Shown here piece by piece: positions 1 to 11,454 of a DNA stretch of 64,000 bases (positions within the stretch are counted from its first letter, which is position 1; each line of letters opens with the position of its first letter). The translations under genes were made by a program, and so were the position numbers. The DNA comes from Paraphysomonas bandaiensis (taxonomy: Eukaryota; Chrysophyceae), in the NCBI GenBank assembly GCA_965644295.1, contig CBFFRP010000168.1, positions 58,640 to 122,639 on the forward strand, given 5' to 3'. Under the pieces are notes generated by a model. It was given only the letters and a program-made list of their open reading frames with translations. It did not search any database and was not told the origin of the DNA.

Positions 1-1772
1 ACATAACCAATGAAATAGACGATGAAAAACGTATTCAATTAGAGAGTTTAGGAGAAGTAGAGTCTTGTTTTGTCCCACAAGATCAAATGGCAGGTTCAAA
101 CCACTCCAGTGATGCTAAGATACTGTCCCCATTAGCTTTGGCTCGACTTATCACTTATGCTATTGAGTTAAAAGGTCCAACACGTGTTGGTGAGTTAGGA
201 AAGTTTTTACAACTTGCTACTGGCAATGAAAGCATAGTGTTGTTTATTAAGATGCAGCTGAAAGGACTAAAGAATTTGATACAAGGGTTTAGTGGACTCT
301 TCCGCTTAGGAAATGACCACCCTTTCAACCCGACAGTGTATCTAACTGACGCATATACCACCACAGCCAATGCACTGAGGGTTCGTGCGCGGCAAGAGTT
401 GCTACCTTTTTATTCCTATGACAGCAATATATTGCAACCCTCTCCGATAGTTGGTCTGAATCCTGCACACGAAGGAGAGCGCGTCAGTGACCTGAGCGAC
501 ACAAGTGGCACCACGCGCAGCCGGAGTCGGAGCAATAGTACCGATGGGCTAGATGGATCATATAGTAACCCCTCTAGACTTAGTGGCGGGAGTAGAGACG
601 CCTCGTTGGGAACATTCGATACACACACTGACACCGCTTCTCAGCTTCAAGCGTCGGCAGAAGCTCTAGCTCAGAATATAGGTAAGTGTAAGCTATGCAT
701 TTACAAGTATAGTAAATGATATATTACTGCAGTGCTCATCCTTGAAGAAAAGGGCCCACTACCTGTTGGGGAAATCGGAAAGTTTTTGCAACTGTACACG
801 GCATCAGGTACTATAGCTATTGTGCTGACATCTTGATCTCACGTTCTGCATGCAGGTAACGAAATGTCCCATTTTATTAAGACTCAGTTCCGCGGCCTTC
901 GAAAGCTTATAGCAGGATTCAGGAGGCTTTTTACTATGGATCAATCTCATCCATTTAATCCCTGTGTGCATCTGTCTGCGGAGTACATGTCCTACAGTGA
1001 CGTCGAGCGCAGCACAGCGGACCTTTCTCCGCTGTTTGTATTTGAACCTGTTGTTACCATCCCATCCACTACACCAATCTCACCGGACGACAAGTTCTCC
1101 TCTGGTAATGCGAGCGCCATGTTAAAGACAGCACAGAAGAACTGTGCTGGAAAACTGAAGAAAGTCAAGAAGCCATCCCCCGCAGGAAAGTCGAAGGGGG
1201 TACAGGGTAAACATGCCCAAGGACAGTTACAGTGGGTGACCCGACACAATGATGGACATCAGGCATGGCAGGGGCAAAATGGATATGCTCAGTCTTCGGG
1301 AAGGACATCACAGTTTTACCAGTATGGCCAGCAATATCCTACCCCTTCCTCCGGAACGTCTCATAATAGTTATAGCGAAGACTACCCTGATTTACCCTCC
1401 AGCAACCCATACCCATCGGATGGCGCGGAGTCGTCATTTACACCTGGTGGGTCGGCTTCGGGATGGATGGGACATGCTCGTGTGCGTTCTCGGGCATTGG
1501 GATGCGATGCTCCATCTAGCGATGCAAGCTCGATCCCGTCATCCTGGAGTGCTTACAAGGCATCCGTAAAATCCACTGCAGGTGTAGCAGTACCCACTAC
1601 AGATTCATCTAGTAAAGACAACCGCATGGCTAGTATGGAATCCTATGTTGCAGACATGAGGATTCCTGATAATTACTTTGCTGGCAGTCCAGATGATAGC
1701 AAGCAAATGATGTGCATGTCGCCGAACTATATCAAGTATTCACACATTTTGAATATGCTGGATATTGAGTGA
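1..1772 (+). CDS. Protein with two OST-HTH/LOTUS-like repeats, 5' partial
   Basis: I read join(<1..681, 733..807, 856..1772). The frame is open from base 3, so the gene begins before the window and the ATG at 87 is probably internal. Both introns (51 and 48 nt, GT-AG) keep the frame. Splicing reveals a tandem duplication: each copy has a 'KGPxxVGExGKFLQL' helix-turn segment, then an 'FIKxQxxGLxxLIxGFxxLF' segment, then an HPFNP motif. Copy 1 lies in exon 1 (about 150-345); copy 2 spans exons 1 to 3. The pattern resembles OST-HTH/LOTUS winged-helix domains, which bind RNA or helicases in RNA granules; this is recognition from memory, not a search. The C-terminal third is rich in Ser, Gly, Tyr and Gln, a prion-like composition seen in granule proteins. 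Stop at 1770-1772. The exon structure is convincing; the domain name is moderate. Confidence 0.6.
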
Positions 1773-2904
1773 ATCGTGAAATATTATATTTCGCCGAATG
1801 CGACAACAAATTCAGTCTAGTACATGAGTTGAATTTTCTCACAAAAATTCCCTCTTATTAACCTGACATTTTACGTGCTGAGGTTAATGCTAGCCAGATT
1901 CGAGCTTATGGTTTTTTCTAATCACTCCGATTAATAATCCTTTTTAAAGAGTACACACTTTGGTAGTTATATCAAATAAGCAGTCATATAGAACTAAGAC
2001 TTAAGTTCCACCTAATAGGACGTAGAAGTATGAAGCCTGTAGAAAAGTATAATTAGCTTTTATAGAGTATATATTTTCTTGCTATAGCTTTTTACAGAGG
2101 TCAATGTTAAAGGCGTAGCGGAATGGAAGATAAACGAAAAACAAAATATCATTGATTCCATTGATGTCTTGTGCGTAGTGCGTAGAGGTTATAACGTACC
2201 TACTGAACAGTGTAAGAAGGCTTATATATATTCATAAGTGTCTCTGATCGGTGCTCCTTTTATAGCTTGTAGAAATTAAAATAGTCTTGCTGCTATACAA
2301 TACAAATATTATTCCACAACTAGTATATATTATTGGGTTCATCACAATGAATATTGGTGAGTCGAGACAATTCGCCACTCGGCCCTACCCCCTCCACCTT
2401 CTCAGCTGCTCATATGGAACACACGCCAATTCTGTAGGGGCCACGTCTCAATCAGTTTTGGCCTTTTCAAAATTTATTAGCTACCCATGAGCTCAGAATG
2501 TGCGGGGTATCTCATAATCATGTATGGGCCAGGCAAGTATGCTTCTTGGCACCACAGAAATGAAATACACCGACATTGTAATAAATATGTATTCATTGCT
2601 TAGGTCAATGAAAACAACCACTACACTAGGTCTTGCCCTCTGACAATCTCAACACAACAGCCGTTAATTGCTATCTATAGCAACACCCTGAGCATATACG
2701 TTTTCTGTAAACTCCAGTCAGTGAGCCTAGTACTAATTATTGCTTTTAGTAGCAAGATATTCAGAGTATAGTTTGAGCCATTGAGTCGTAAAGCCATATG
2801 TGAGTAATCGTATTATTGAGACAAACAGACCTACAGTACATTGCAGCAGAAATATACGTATATAAAGTCAATGTATTCAATTCAATAGGATGGAATCTTG
2901 TGGA
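1773..2904. other. Intergenic, no gene seen
   Basis: AT-rich spacer after the OST-HTH-like gene. Only short ORFs without recognisable features occur, for example around 2287-2490. I see no RNA gene or clear repeat. Confidence 0.5.
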
Positions 2905-3385
2905 ATGGCCGGCTTGGGTTCACATGAATCAGGGACTGCTGCCTTATGTGAGGTACCTAGTTGCATCAGAGTAAGCGTTGCCGCCTCATTGAGTTGGCCT
3001 CAGCCGATTGCACATCATTGCTTTGTGACGATGAAATACCAAATGCATCCAGATTCTTTCTTCTTCGTTAGTTTCTCTCGTCTGCACTTCCCGTATATAT
3101 CCTCAAATTCTTGTTTCCAAATTTCTTCACGAATCGGCACCAAGTAGTTCTAAAAAAATGAAACAAAAATTTGAGGATATATACGGGAAGCGAAAGTGTA
3201 GATGAGAGAAACCAACGAATAAGAAGGGTATGATGTATTTGGTATTTCATCTTCACAATGCAATGATGTGTAACCACTGACCAACGTTACAAAGGTAGTT
3301 CATTAGAGCGCCCCGGCCGTCCCTCGTCCTCGGTGTGTCATACGGCAGCAGTCCCTGCTGATTCATGTGAACCCAAGACGGCCAT
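2905..3385. repeat. Long imperfect inverted repeat (fold-back element)
   Basis: Left arm about 2905-3117 and right arm about 3160-3385 are reverse complements with scattered mismatches and small indels, around a loop of about 42 nt. Matching landmarks are the 'TTGGGTTCACATGAATCAG' segment at 2913-2931 against its complement near 3359-3377, and 'CCCGTATATATCCTCAAAT' at 3090-3108 against 3169-3187. No transposase ORF is inside. It is most likely an old palindromic duplication or a fold-back/MITE-type element. No terminal target duplication was found. Confidence 0.7.
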
Positions 3386-4336
3386 AGGTAAGAGACTTCA
3401 GCGTCTGAGGGAATCTTGTGAAAGTACTGATTTTGGGATGACAAAGAGTGAGTACGAGATTCAAAGAAAGCGCATAACGGATGAGTACTTCTAGTTGTTA
3501 TATCTACTCGGTATTGGGCTGCCTACTGAAGGTTATTGACTCCATTTCTCTACGAGAGATTGTCGTTTACTGGTTATATCAAGTACAAAGTTCTACGGCC
3601 TTTCGTATCGAGGCAAAACTAACAGGCAATATAAGCGTGTGATCCAGGAGTGATGGCCCCAGACCATCTTGGGAGGAGGCACGTACGTTGGTGCAACATC
3701 TAGTGCTTCATGAGGCTCCGCCATGTTAATGTAGTGCCACTCTGTTTAAAATTATGAACATACAATGAATTTGATAAGCATTATTGTTGCATTTAAGTGA
3801 AAGATATCGACTGTTGGACTGACTTAACAATGAGCGACTATAAGACATGCATAGACGGATTTTTGCACACCTATTTTCAGATATATTTCCTAAAATCCTG
3901 AAATTATTCATTCATTGCAATTTTTTTGTCAAATATTATATATAATAGAAGGATTTTATGAAAAAAGTCTAATATTAAGGATCGGTGGGAAGAATTCATT
4001 TCCCAAATTCCTGATTGTTCACAGAAAAAAAGGATGATTGTGATCACAATGGATTCGCGATTCGCACAAGCACCCCCCCCGCTGTATACAACCACCCCAC
4101 AATATAATGTACCGCACAATATACTATACAATGTACTCGTATAGTATACACTACAACGTACTGCTGTACTCTGACCTCCTGTTCGAGATAAAGAAGAAGT
4201 GAGGTGGATTAAGAACATCGATATGATTGGCACATATCAGAGTACACATATAGGCCTACTCACATACATTAGATGGGACTATATATATGAGTGTATAGTA
4301 TTCTAATACCATACCACACAACCCATATCATTATCT
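3386..4336. other. Intergenic with a degenerate copy of the 'TTTCCCAAAATCCTG' repeat
   Basis: About 3880-4025 contains 'TTTCCTAAAATCCTG', then 'GTCTAATATTAAGG', 'GGTGGGAAGA' and 'TTTCCCAAATTCCTG'. The same motif order occurs at 24315-24475, and its start occurs at about 48025, so this is a dispersed repeat family. Bases 4050-4336 are the 5' flank of the transporter gene; I recognise no promoter element. Confidence 0.45.
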
Positions 4337-6257
4337 ATGACAAATCCTGGACCTAAAGCTGCTGGATGCTTGATTACCCTATCAGATCTACCACGTATCT
4401 ATGCTTCCTTTGTTGTATATGGAGCAATGTGTGGTTATGGGGCATGTATAGGTGTTGTAGGCTCTGCTATACCTCTATTAGCCAATGAATTACATGTTTC
4501 ACGTACTTCATTGGGGGAATTATTCTTCTATCGTGGTGTGGGATATTTTGCAGGTGGATTAGCCTCTGCAGGAGTTCTCAGTAGATACAATAGTAAAGAC
4601 ATACTATCAAAGGAGTTACTTGTATTTCTATCTATAGCTTTATCTGGAATTATCACTGTATTATTAGCTACCACACGAAATTTTAGCTTCATCAAAGCTC
4701 TCTTTATACTGCAAGGTATGACTAGTTGATCTGAGGTATCAGTGCTCGGTATCTTATCATTTGTAGGGTTTGGATTCGGTGGAGTCGATACATTCGGCAC
4801 TATTGCACTGTCTGAGATGTGGGGACAGCGCGTACAGGTATGCGAGATATGGATATCGATTTCTGCCTTTGTGTTCACCTTAGTGTTGAATTTGGATTGT
4901 AGTGCTACATGCTAAATACCGTATATTAAACATGACTGATATCTTTTGGAATATTTATAGCCATGGCTGCAAGCTCGTACAGCTACTTTCGCATTGGGTG
5001 GAATTGCGGGACCTGTTTTGCTGGAGTCGCAAGGCCTCAATCGCACTTTTGCAATGTGCGGTCTTTTATGCATGTCTTCTGCTTTGGGCCTGCTGGGAGG
5101 GTATATGCACTCATGTTGCACTTCTCAGCAGGAATCAGATGCAGAGACAATTCCTGGACTGTTAGTGCCTGTTTTGTCAAAGTTAGAGAGGTTTATTCAG
5201 AGCTTGTCAACTATGGCTCCATCCACATCACATGACCTGCTGTCTTCTGATCTACATCGTATCGAGGAATGTTTGGAAGAGATTGATATTCGTTCCGTTG
5301 GATCCGCTTCAGACATGGAGGGTGCTGTGCACGACATCCTTGAAGAGACCGAGTTTGGCACAACTATGTACTCCTCCTACTCAGAGAATTGGGCGCCTAT
5401 TACCGTGAACAGAACTCTTTCTTTCGCTACAGCTAAAATGACGGATCGTATTCACGAAGCTGTTGAGCACCCCCCAATAGTGCTTCTTCCTACTACTGTC
5501 ACAGCTACGCTGGCGATGCATATGATGCTATTTTTTGGACTCTACTATGCCTTCTCGGGCTGGGTACCAACCTATGTTCTCGTGGAAAATATATCATCTA
5601 TTCCTTCGGATGGGTCTTTCGTTGCGACAGTCTATTTCACATCCATGTCTCTTGGAAGCTTCCTTGCCATCCCAATGGCTGTGGTGCTTTCTACCACTAC
5701 AATGATGAGATATTCTTTGGTCCTACTATGCGCAGGTTGTGTTTGCATTGCCTTCTTCTCGAAATACTACACGATGCTTTGTATCTCTGGAGCTTTGTTG
5801 GGAGGAGCAGTTAGTTCTATGAGTCCTCTAATACTCACGATATCCAACGATTATGGATTTACCCTGTACGGATTTTGAACTATTTGCTTATTGTTGAGAT
5901 CTAACATACGTGTGCTGTAGGGATGCCGTCTCAACATCTGCGATTGTAATGGGAGGTACTGTGGGTGAGTCCTTTGTCCCAGTCATAATCGGGTATTTCA
6001 TGAGTGTCTTCGGAGGATCCGCGATGATTATTAGTTTCGTACTTATATGTGCGAGTATGGTAGCGGATTATGTTTATGTACACTATCGTCTTTCCAGTCT
6101 GTCATCAGATATTCCTGTTGGACATCTGACCTCGTGTACCACAACTCCGAATTCATCCCGTGAGACAGACAAACTAATTCATAAGAGTCCTCGTCATACT
6201 CGGCACAACAGTAGCTGTGCCCGCAGCTGCTACAGTTCGTTGGATTCACGGGAGTAA
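4337..6257 (+). CDS. Major facilitator superfamily transporter, MFSD4-like
   Basis: Model join(4337..4715, 4767..4837, 4961..5865, 5921..6257), 563 residues. The introns are 51, 123 and 55 nt, all GT-AG, and the frame holds throughout. The N-terminal half has glycine-rich hydrophobic helices ('YGAMCGYGACIGVVG') and the small-residue segment 'GGVDTFGTIALSEMWG', encoded by the 71-nt exon 2. The sequence continues as 'PWLQARTATFALGGIAGP'. In MFSD4/NaGLT1-type transporters (plasma-membrane sugar or solute carriers) the equivalent region has a Gly-Gly-x-Asp segment, Trp-Gly, then a helix ending in G-x-x-x-G-P. A hydrophilic loop of about 110 residues (roughly 5120-5480) separates the two halves, and the C-terminal half has further membrane helices. 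The tail is Ser/Arg/His-rich and cytosolic. The substrate cannot be read from sequence. The start is the first ATG giving a complete N-terminal helix. Confidence 0.75.
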
Positions 6258-7114
6258 TTTGCCGTCATTACCAAGAGTAGTGCAATTTTAAAGTATAATG
6301 TGTGAGAGAGTGGACCTATTAGCTTGTGTCCACCTGAGTGATTTAATTACGACATTTGTACCTTTTATTTTCACGCTCAATAGTGTTGAACCGCCTGTAT
6401 TCTTCTATCTTATGATTGGGTAGAATGTCATAGTTTTTCCTTACGATATCAGTTAAAATATAATGATCTTATCATACTTCCCGCGCCACTTAAGTGGTGT
6501 TTTATCATTGGTACATGAGAGAGAGTTCTGTTCGTCCGTATTATTTATAAATAATATTTTTGTCTCATGTGCGCTATCATGAGAAGGGAAAACAGTGTAC
6601 AGACACTGATCATTGTTCCCTATCCCTATACAGCATTTATTCTAATCACTTCTAAACACGAACTAATCTTGTAGTTAAGGTGTTGAACTATCAACATAGG
6701 CTGTTTTCATCGTCTTGAATTTTGATTGAATAAATAGCCGTCTAATTTATATGTTATATCATAGAGATCTGAACCGAGGAAGGGGTTGAGGCAGAGCGTA
6801 ATATCGCGAAAGGGTAACTAAAGCAGTGCTAGAAAACAATTACTTTCAATGAGCAGCAATGGGAGCAATATTATGCCACCACTAGTCTCAGAATGATTAA
6901 CGAAGTGTATATATATTCAATATGATATCCACCACATCAACAAACTTAAGTACTCGCTAATATCTTGCAAGAGCACAAAATTACACCTTCAAGAAGTTAT
7001 CGTCACATTGCACATAGTACGGTGACAAAGTGATTTTGTCATAGCAGCCGATACACATTATTTACAATCGACACAGTTATCTCATACTACATCTTACTGT
7101 AATCCAATTCTATG
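6258..7114. other. Convergent intergenic region
   Basis: AT-rich spacer between the 3' ends of the transporter gene and the minus-strand YrhK-like gene. Both genes terminate into it. I see no ORF of interest, no RNA gene and no repeat. Confidence 0.5.
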
Positions 7115-8209
7115 CTAAGATGATACTTGATTACTAGGACAATTAAACTCAAACGACTGATACATACTCGGCACAGGCTTTTCTGGCATGTCATTTAGAA
7201 GCGATTGCGCTTCAGTGGGCGGAACGCATGCCAATCTATTTGCCCTGCGCTTCATTTGTCGTTTTCTTCTATTAGAGTATCGGTAAAGGCGATACACGGG
7301 AGGTACCAAAGTTGCCAGCTGGAAAAGAGATGAACCAATCACAAATATTGTAACAGCCCATTCAGCATAAAGACTCGGCAAGAAGTATACACTTCCCACA
7401 ACAAAGAGCAGAGATCCCAGAATGTACAAGACACCGACCAGGGTCTCAACTCGAAAGCTTGATCTTGTGATTCGCCGATCACGGTACAGCCCAAAGCACC
7501 GATAAAGATTATAACCAGGGGCAATCACAAACACAATTGATCCTATTATAAACAATATCACTCCTATTTCATCACTACCCAGTGCCTCCACGATTCTGGG
7601 CAGAAAGTAATATGACCCGATGACGAAAAGAGCGTCTGCAACAATGTATAGGGCTGCGTTAAGAGCGAGGGCTAAATCATTACTTGTAAATGCTCGAGTT
7701 TGAATAGCAGAAAGAATCGCACCAAGGAGAAAAAATACACTTCCCACTATGAACAACACCACACCAAGCCACTCACAGCTGTATGGCAGACACACACTCT
7801 CATATTCTGGATATAGAAGTACCGAACCAATTACAAAACATAATGATCCCATATTGTTACAAAACATATCTAACATTGCTAATATTTTATTGTATTTTAT
7901 TGGATATGTTTTTTTTGCATGTAAGGATTGTACGAGTGGTGGCAGTACGAGATTATCATCTGCTTCATCTTCCTCATCATCATCAATATGAACCTTTGCA
8001 ACTTCATCCCAATCAATGTGTCCTGATGATACAAAACGTACAGCTCTCATAGCTTGTTCAACATCTTGTGGGGTGATAGTGGAGGGAATGGAGGATCCGA
8101 TATTAGCACCTGAATAGATTCTGTTTTGTCGATATGCTTCTCTGTATGCGTTAAATTGATTGAGTTCATCTTCATTAAATGCATCCGTAATTTTATTAGG
8201 ATCTTCCAT
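7115..8209 (-). CDS. Membrane protein with three YrhK-like modules
   Basis: Single-exon ORF, 364 residues. Residues 1-100 are soluble and acidic, with an Asp/Glu cluster at about 76-86. Three homologous modules follow at about 109-170, 185-243 and 257-313. Each has two hydrophobic helices carrying 'FVIGSxxxLP' and 'LFIxGSxxF', and each ends in an Arg/Tyr-rich loop such as 'YNLYRCFGLYR'. This G-S-centred two-helix pattern matches the YrhK domain, known mostly from bacteria and of unknown function. Six membrane helices are predicted by eye. The tail (after 313) is basic and then Pro-rich. The start is the first ATG. Alternatives: any small repeated two-helix membrane domain. Confidence 0.65.
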   Translation of the reverse strand: MEDPNKITDAFNEDELNQFNAYREAYRQNRIYSGANIGSSIPSTITPQDVEQAMRAVRFVSSGHIDWDEVAKVHIDDDEEDEADDNLVLPPLVQSLHAKKTYPIKYNKILAMLDMFCNNMGSLCFVIGSVLLYPEYESVCLPYSCEWLGVVLFIVGSVFFLLGAILSAIQTRAFTSNDLALALNAALYIVADALFVIGSYYFLPRIVEALGSDEIGVILFIIGSIVFVIAPGYNLYRCFGLYRDRRITRSSFRVETLVGVLYILGSLLFVVGSVYFLPSLYAEWAVTIFVIGSSLFQLATLVPPVYRLYRYSNRRKRQMKRRANRLACVPPTEAQSLLNDMPEKPVPSMYQSFEFNCPSNQVSS

Positions 8210-8565
8210 TGGTTATATGAGTGTATGGGGTAAGTGATATGTGTTGTATGGATATATGTATGTGTCGGGGGATAGATATGTATATATATGCATATGTAGA
8301 CAGCTGGTAGTATCATATGATCATATGTATACACAGTGCAGCAGAGGGATGTATCGTATGTGTCTATGTATCACTGGATAGAAACTACGAGTGAGAATGC
8401 AGTGATATACTGCTGTATACTCTGTATATAAATTAACTGGAACTGTATAAAATGTCAAGGACAGTGATGGGAATAATGTACCCCGGTACCGGGTGTCGCA
8501 AACAGTGTACCCGGGTATGGGACCGCTGTACCAGTTTATAACTATGACTAACGTAGGAATTCCTA

Positions 8566-11348
8566 TAGGAAGTAGGGTCCCAACTAATGCCGATTCCTGC
8601 TTGTGCCGATTTTTTTTATAGAAAAGTGCACGATTGGTATGAAGATTAACTGACTTCAGGCAGATCTCTCATACATACATGCACTGAGTCGCACATTGCA
8701 CATAAGGTTGCACATTATACTGCGCACCATTCATATCAGACAATGTCACAACAGTATCAATGTAAGCTCGTGCCCAATACATAACGTAGGGGCTCTGAAT
8801 CCATGCCGTTGTTGGGACCATCGACCAGTCAGCAGCGATATCGCAACAACAAGGGATCTTCCTGACTATGTGCCTCATAGGACAGTAGTGAATCGTGTAC
8901 TTTGATCATTGGGAGACTCGCCTTTGCCTGATAAAGCATCTAGGAAGGATGGAAACATACCAACTATGACCAGAGAGAGGTCTCATGGTTGAAGGTATGA
9001 AACTGGGGTTAAGCTCCTATCTCTACGGTGAATCTACACTCTGAAGGAGCGCAAAATATTTGTTTGCAAGGTAGTTGTTATTTTGTGCTTATCTACTTGT
9101 GTATATGTCTACGATTTATAATATCATGTATATCTAGTTGCCTTGTTGAAGGGTGTCATCTCCACAACTGGAAGAGAAATCATACTGGAAAAGTATGGTG
9201 CTGTATTGTACACACAAATCGATGATAGGGCACAGTTTCGGGATATTCTTCGGTTAGACTTTGGTAGTACCGAAGATGCGTCCTCTTTTCGCTACTTCTG
9301 CAAATGACCCTCCAACTACACCATTGTGGATATGGTCTTCCCTCTTGGTCGTACCCAGAGCCATATTTCCAACAGCGTTGACCGCGATATTATGGCCTCG
9401 ACGTCTGAACTTCTGGACCGATTAGACGTCTGATCTTCATAAGCGCTTCATGTAGGAAGTACTACATGTGCATTCACATTCATGCGGTTGGAAGAGGCCT
9501 ATTGCGGCAAGAGTTCAATTCGCTCCAACTTTATGGTTCCCGGAAAGCTTTGAAATCCAGTGACGCCAGGCTTCTCCAGACATTCGGACTGTTCTGTCGC
9601 TGGTTTCTCACAGGAGCGCCAGGTGGCTGTGGAAGAGCAGCCGGGGATGAAACACATGGTATTATGTGGAGCCGTATGAGGGGGGTTCAGACTTCTGCCT
9701 TCTCATCAAGAGCACCACGGCATATTTCCATGAGAAGGGCTGGATCACCCCCGCCCGCGAATACTAATATTTGTAGTAGTTTATATGTTTATATCATGTA
9801 AACGATGTGTGAACTGCACACCTTTACACCTGCCATATGTGAACAACTACACACCACATTTTTCTCCTATAAGAGTACTCATTATAAATATCTCCTATAC
9901 TCATTATTAATTTCTTTTAATACTTGAATCTTATTTCCACTACTACTTACAAGGGTTGCGAAAAAATTAATTGGTGAGATGCAAACACTACCCAAGAACC
10001 CAATTATTGTCGTTGCAATTAATTGCCTTCTATTCTAGTGCTTGATTTTAACATAGCTTGCACTACTTACTTCTGCTAGCTACCTTCGCCCTCAACAAAG
10101 TCGGAATCGCACCTTTTATTCTGAGTTCTCCGGGAAACTAACGTGAGCCCCATATATAGTAAGCAGATATTGTTCTGCCCACTCATAGCAGAATGTTTGT
10201 GTGATACACGGGACAAAATAGTGTCACTTCTCGTATAAACGTCTTTGGGCCTTGACTATTAAACAGACATCCGGGAATGGGCCCACCTCAAGAGTATCTG
10301 GGGTATTGGACTGCATACTGAAGCCATGCATCCGGGCTATTCATCTTAAGGACAGAGAGGGAAAGTGGCTGCACCATGGTGCTTGTGGTGACGCACAAGC
10401 AGCTTTCGTAGCGCCAAATAGTAGGATATCTTAGTTACGCACTAGTTAATTATATTGCTTGGCTACATTAGTGCTGACTCTTACATGCCTACTGCTAATA
10501 ATCAGACATTCACTACTAGCTACTTTCGCAAAATCTATCTACTGAATTGATCCGAAGTCACCAATCAGCATCATCTGAACACTGGCCAGTGGATAGTCCC
10601 TTTCCAGCGCTTACAGTGCATTCCAACACGCGTTTCGTCGACCAATGTGTCAAATATAGTGATATATATTCTTTTACCATTACTAACATCACCATCACTA
10701 TCTGAAATGTCGGAATTGCTGCCCATATGATTGCATAGGTGTCAACCTCTAGTATTGAGGTAGGTGCATTGCTTTGGATTAATAGGAACGTAATGATGAT
10801 ATCATACAAAATTCATACACAATTATGAGTGCACAGTATCTACAGAGCTACATTCTACAAACAGACAGGCTGTGTAGAGTCATGTGGTGTGTGCATTCCA
10901 GGTGATACACACAGTCATGTGTGCAGCATAGAGTCTTAAATATCGGGCTACACTCAATGTTTTGAGGGAATTAGGTCTCAGATTCGAGTCCAGCACTATT
11001 GAATTAGTACAGAATGCTGTTTGTGTCCTCAGAGTCACATGGTGTGTTGATGTATCGTGTAGAGTGTGTGAAGGACTGTCGTCAGTGCAGTGAGGGGGGT
11101 CATGAAAACCGGCACTAATAGGATCCTAAAAAAAAAGATAACTGAAAAACCCCTTAAGGGCACTCACTTTGGACATGAATAACTCGAGATCCAAATCATG
11201 AATCAAGCTGGTCAATTATAATGCATCTCACACAAAATCATTCCACATCTGATGACGTATTTGCTAACGTCATCGCCACTCTGTGACTGAAACTGTGATT
11301 GACTGAAAACACCTAAAAAACCGGCATTAGTGGGGACCCTACTTCCTA
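8566..11348. repeat. Distant inverted 27-bp sequences, possible ends of an old element
   Basis: 8566-8592 (TAGGAAGTAGGGTCCC then ACTAATGCCG) reappears as its reverse complement at 11322-11348 with one substitution. A related half-site lies at about 11108-11125. The core GGTCCCTAxTGCCGAT also appears at about 29595 and 42425. No transposase was seen between the two sites, so the pair may be terminal inverted repeats of a decayed 2.8 kb element or two independent copies of a short repeat. Confidence 0.35.
10364..10521 (+). repeat. Dispersed 160-bp repeat, copy 1
   Basis: It shares with 12322-12504 and 22192-22350 an ordered set of blocks: 'GTGGxxGCxCC', the hairpin-forming core 'GCTTGTGGTGACGCACAAGC', 'AGTAGGA', a 'GCACTAGTT'-like block, 'CTACATTAGT' and 'CAGACATTCACTA'. 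The core can pair as a 7-bp stem around GTGACG. There is no poly(A) end or target duplication. A SINE-like or structured-RNA origin is possible but unproven. Confidence 0.55.
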
Positions 11349-11454
11349 CACCATGTCGCTCCAAGCATTCTTACAAACATTTTTTTTGTTTCTGGAACAT
11401 TCTTCTGGAACATACATTAACCATATAATTAAAACAACAAGATGAACACAATAT

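Larger units (their letters stand above)
8210..11454. other. Repeat-rich intergenic tract with transposon relics
   Basis: No convincing gene. It contains a 12-bp palindrome (8482-8493, CCCGGTACCGGG), a pair of inverted 27-bp sequences (8566-8592 and 11322-11348), and one copy of the 160-bp dispersed repeat (10364-10521). At about 9680-9765 there is a diverged relative of the block found at 24975, 29660 and 42495 (shared 'CTGCCTTCT' followed by 'ATCA' and an 'AGAAGxGCTGxATCACCCC' segment). ORFs of 60-111 codons here show no domain features. Confidence 0.5.

Noticed and set aside
3726-4233. Small minus-strand ORFs near the transporter gene
   Set aside because: No domain features, AT-rich, overlapping a dispersed repeat.
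9466-9801. 111-codon plus-strand ORF
   Set aside because: Overlaps a diverged copy of the segmental block and has no recognisable motif.
10930-11010. tRNA gene suggested by 'GATTCGAGTCC'
   Set aside because: No matching acceptor stem, D-arm or anticodon arm can be formed around it.
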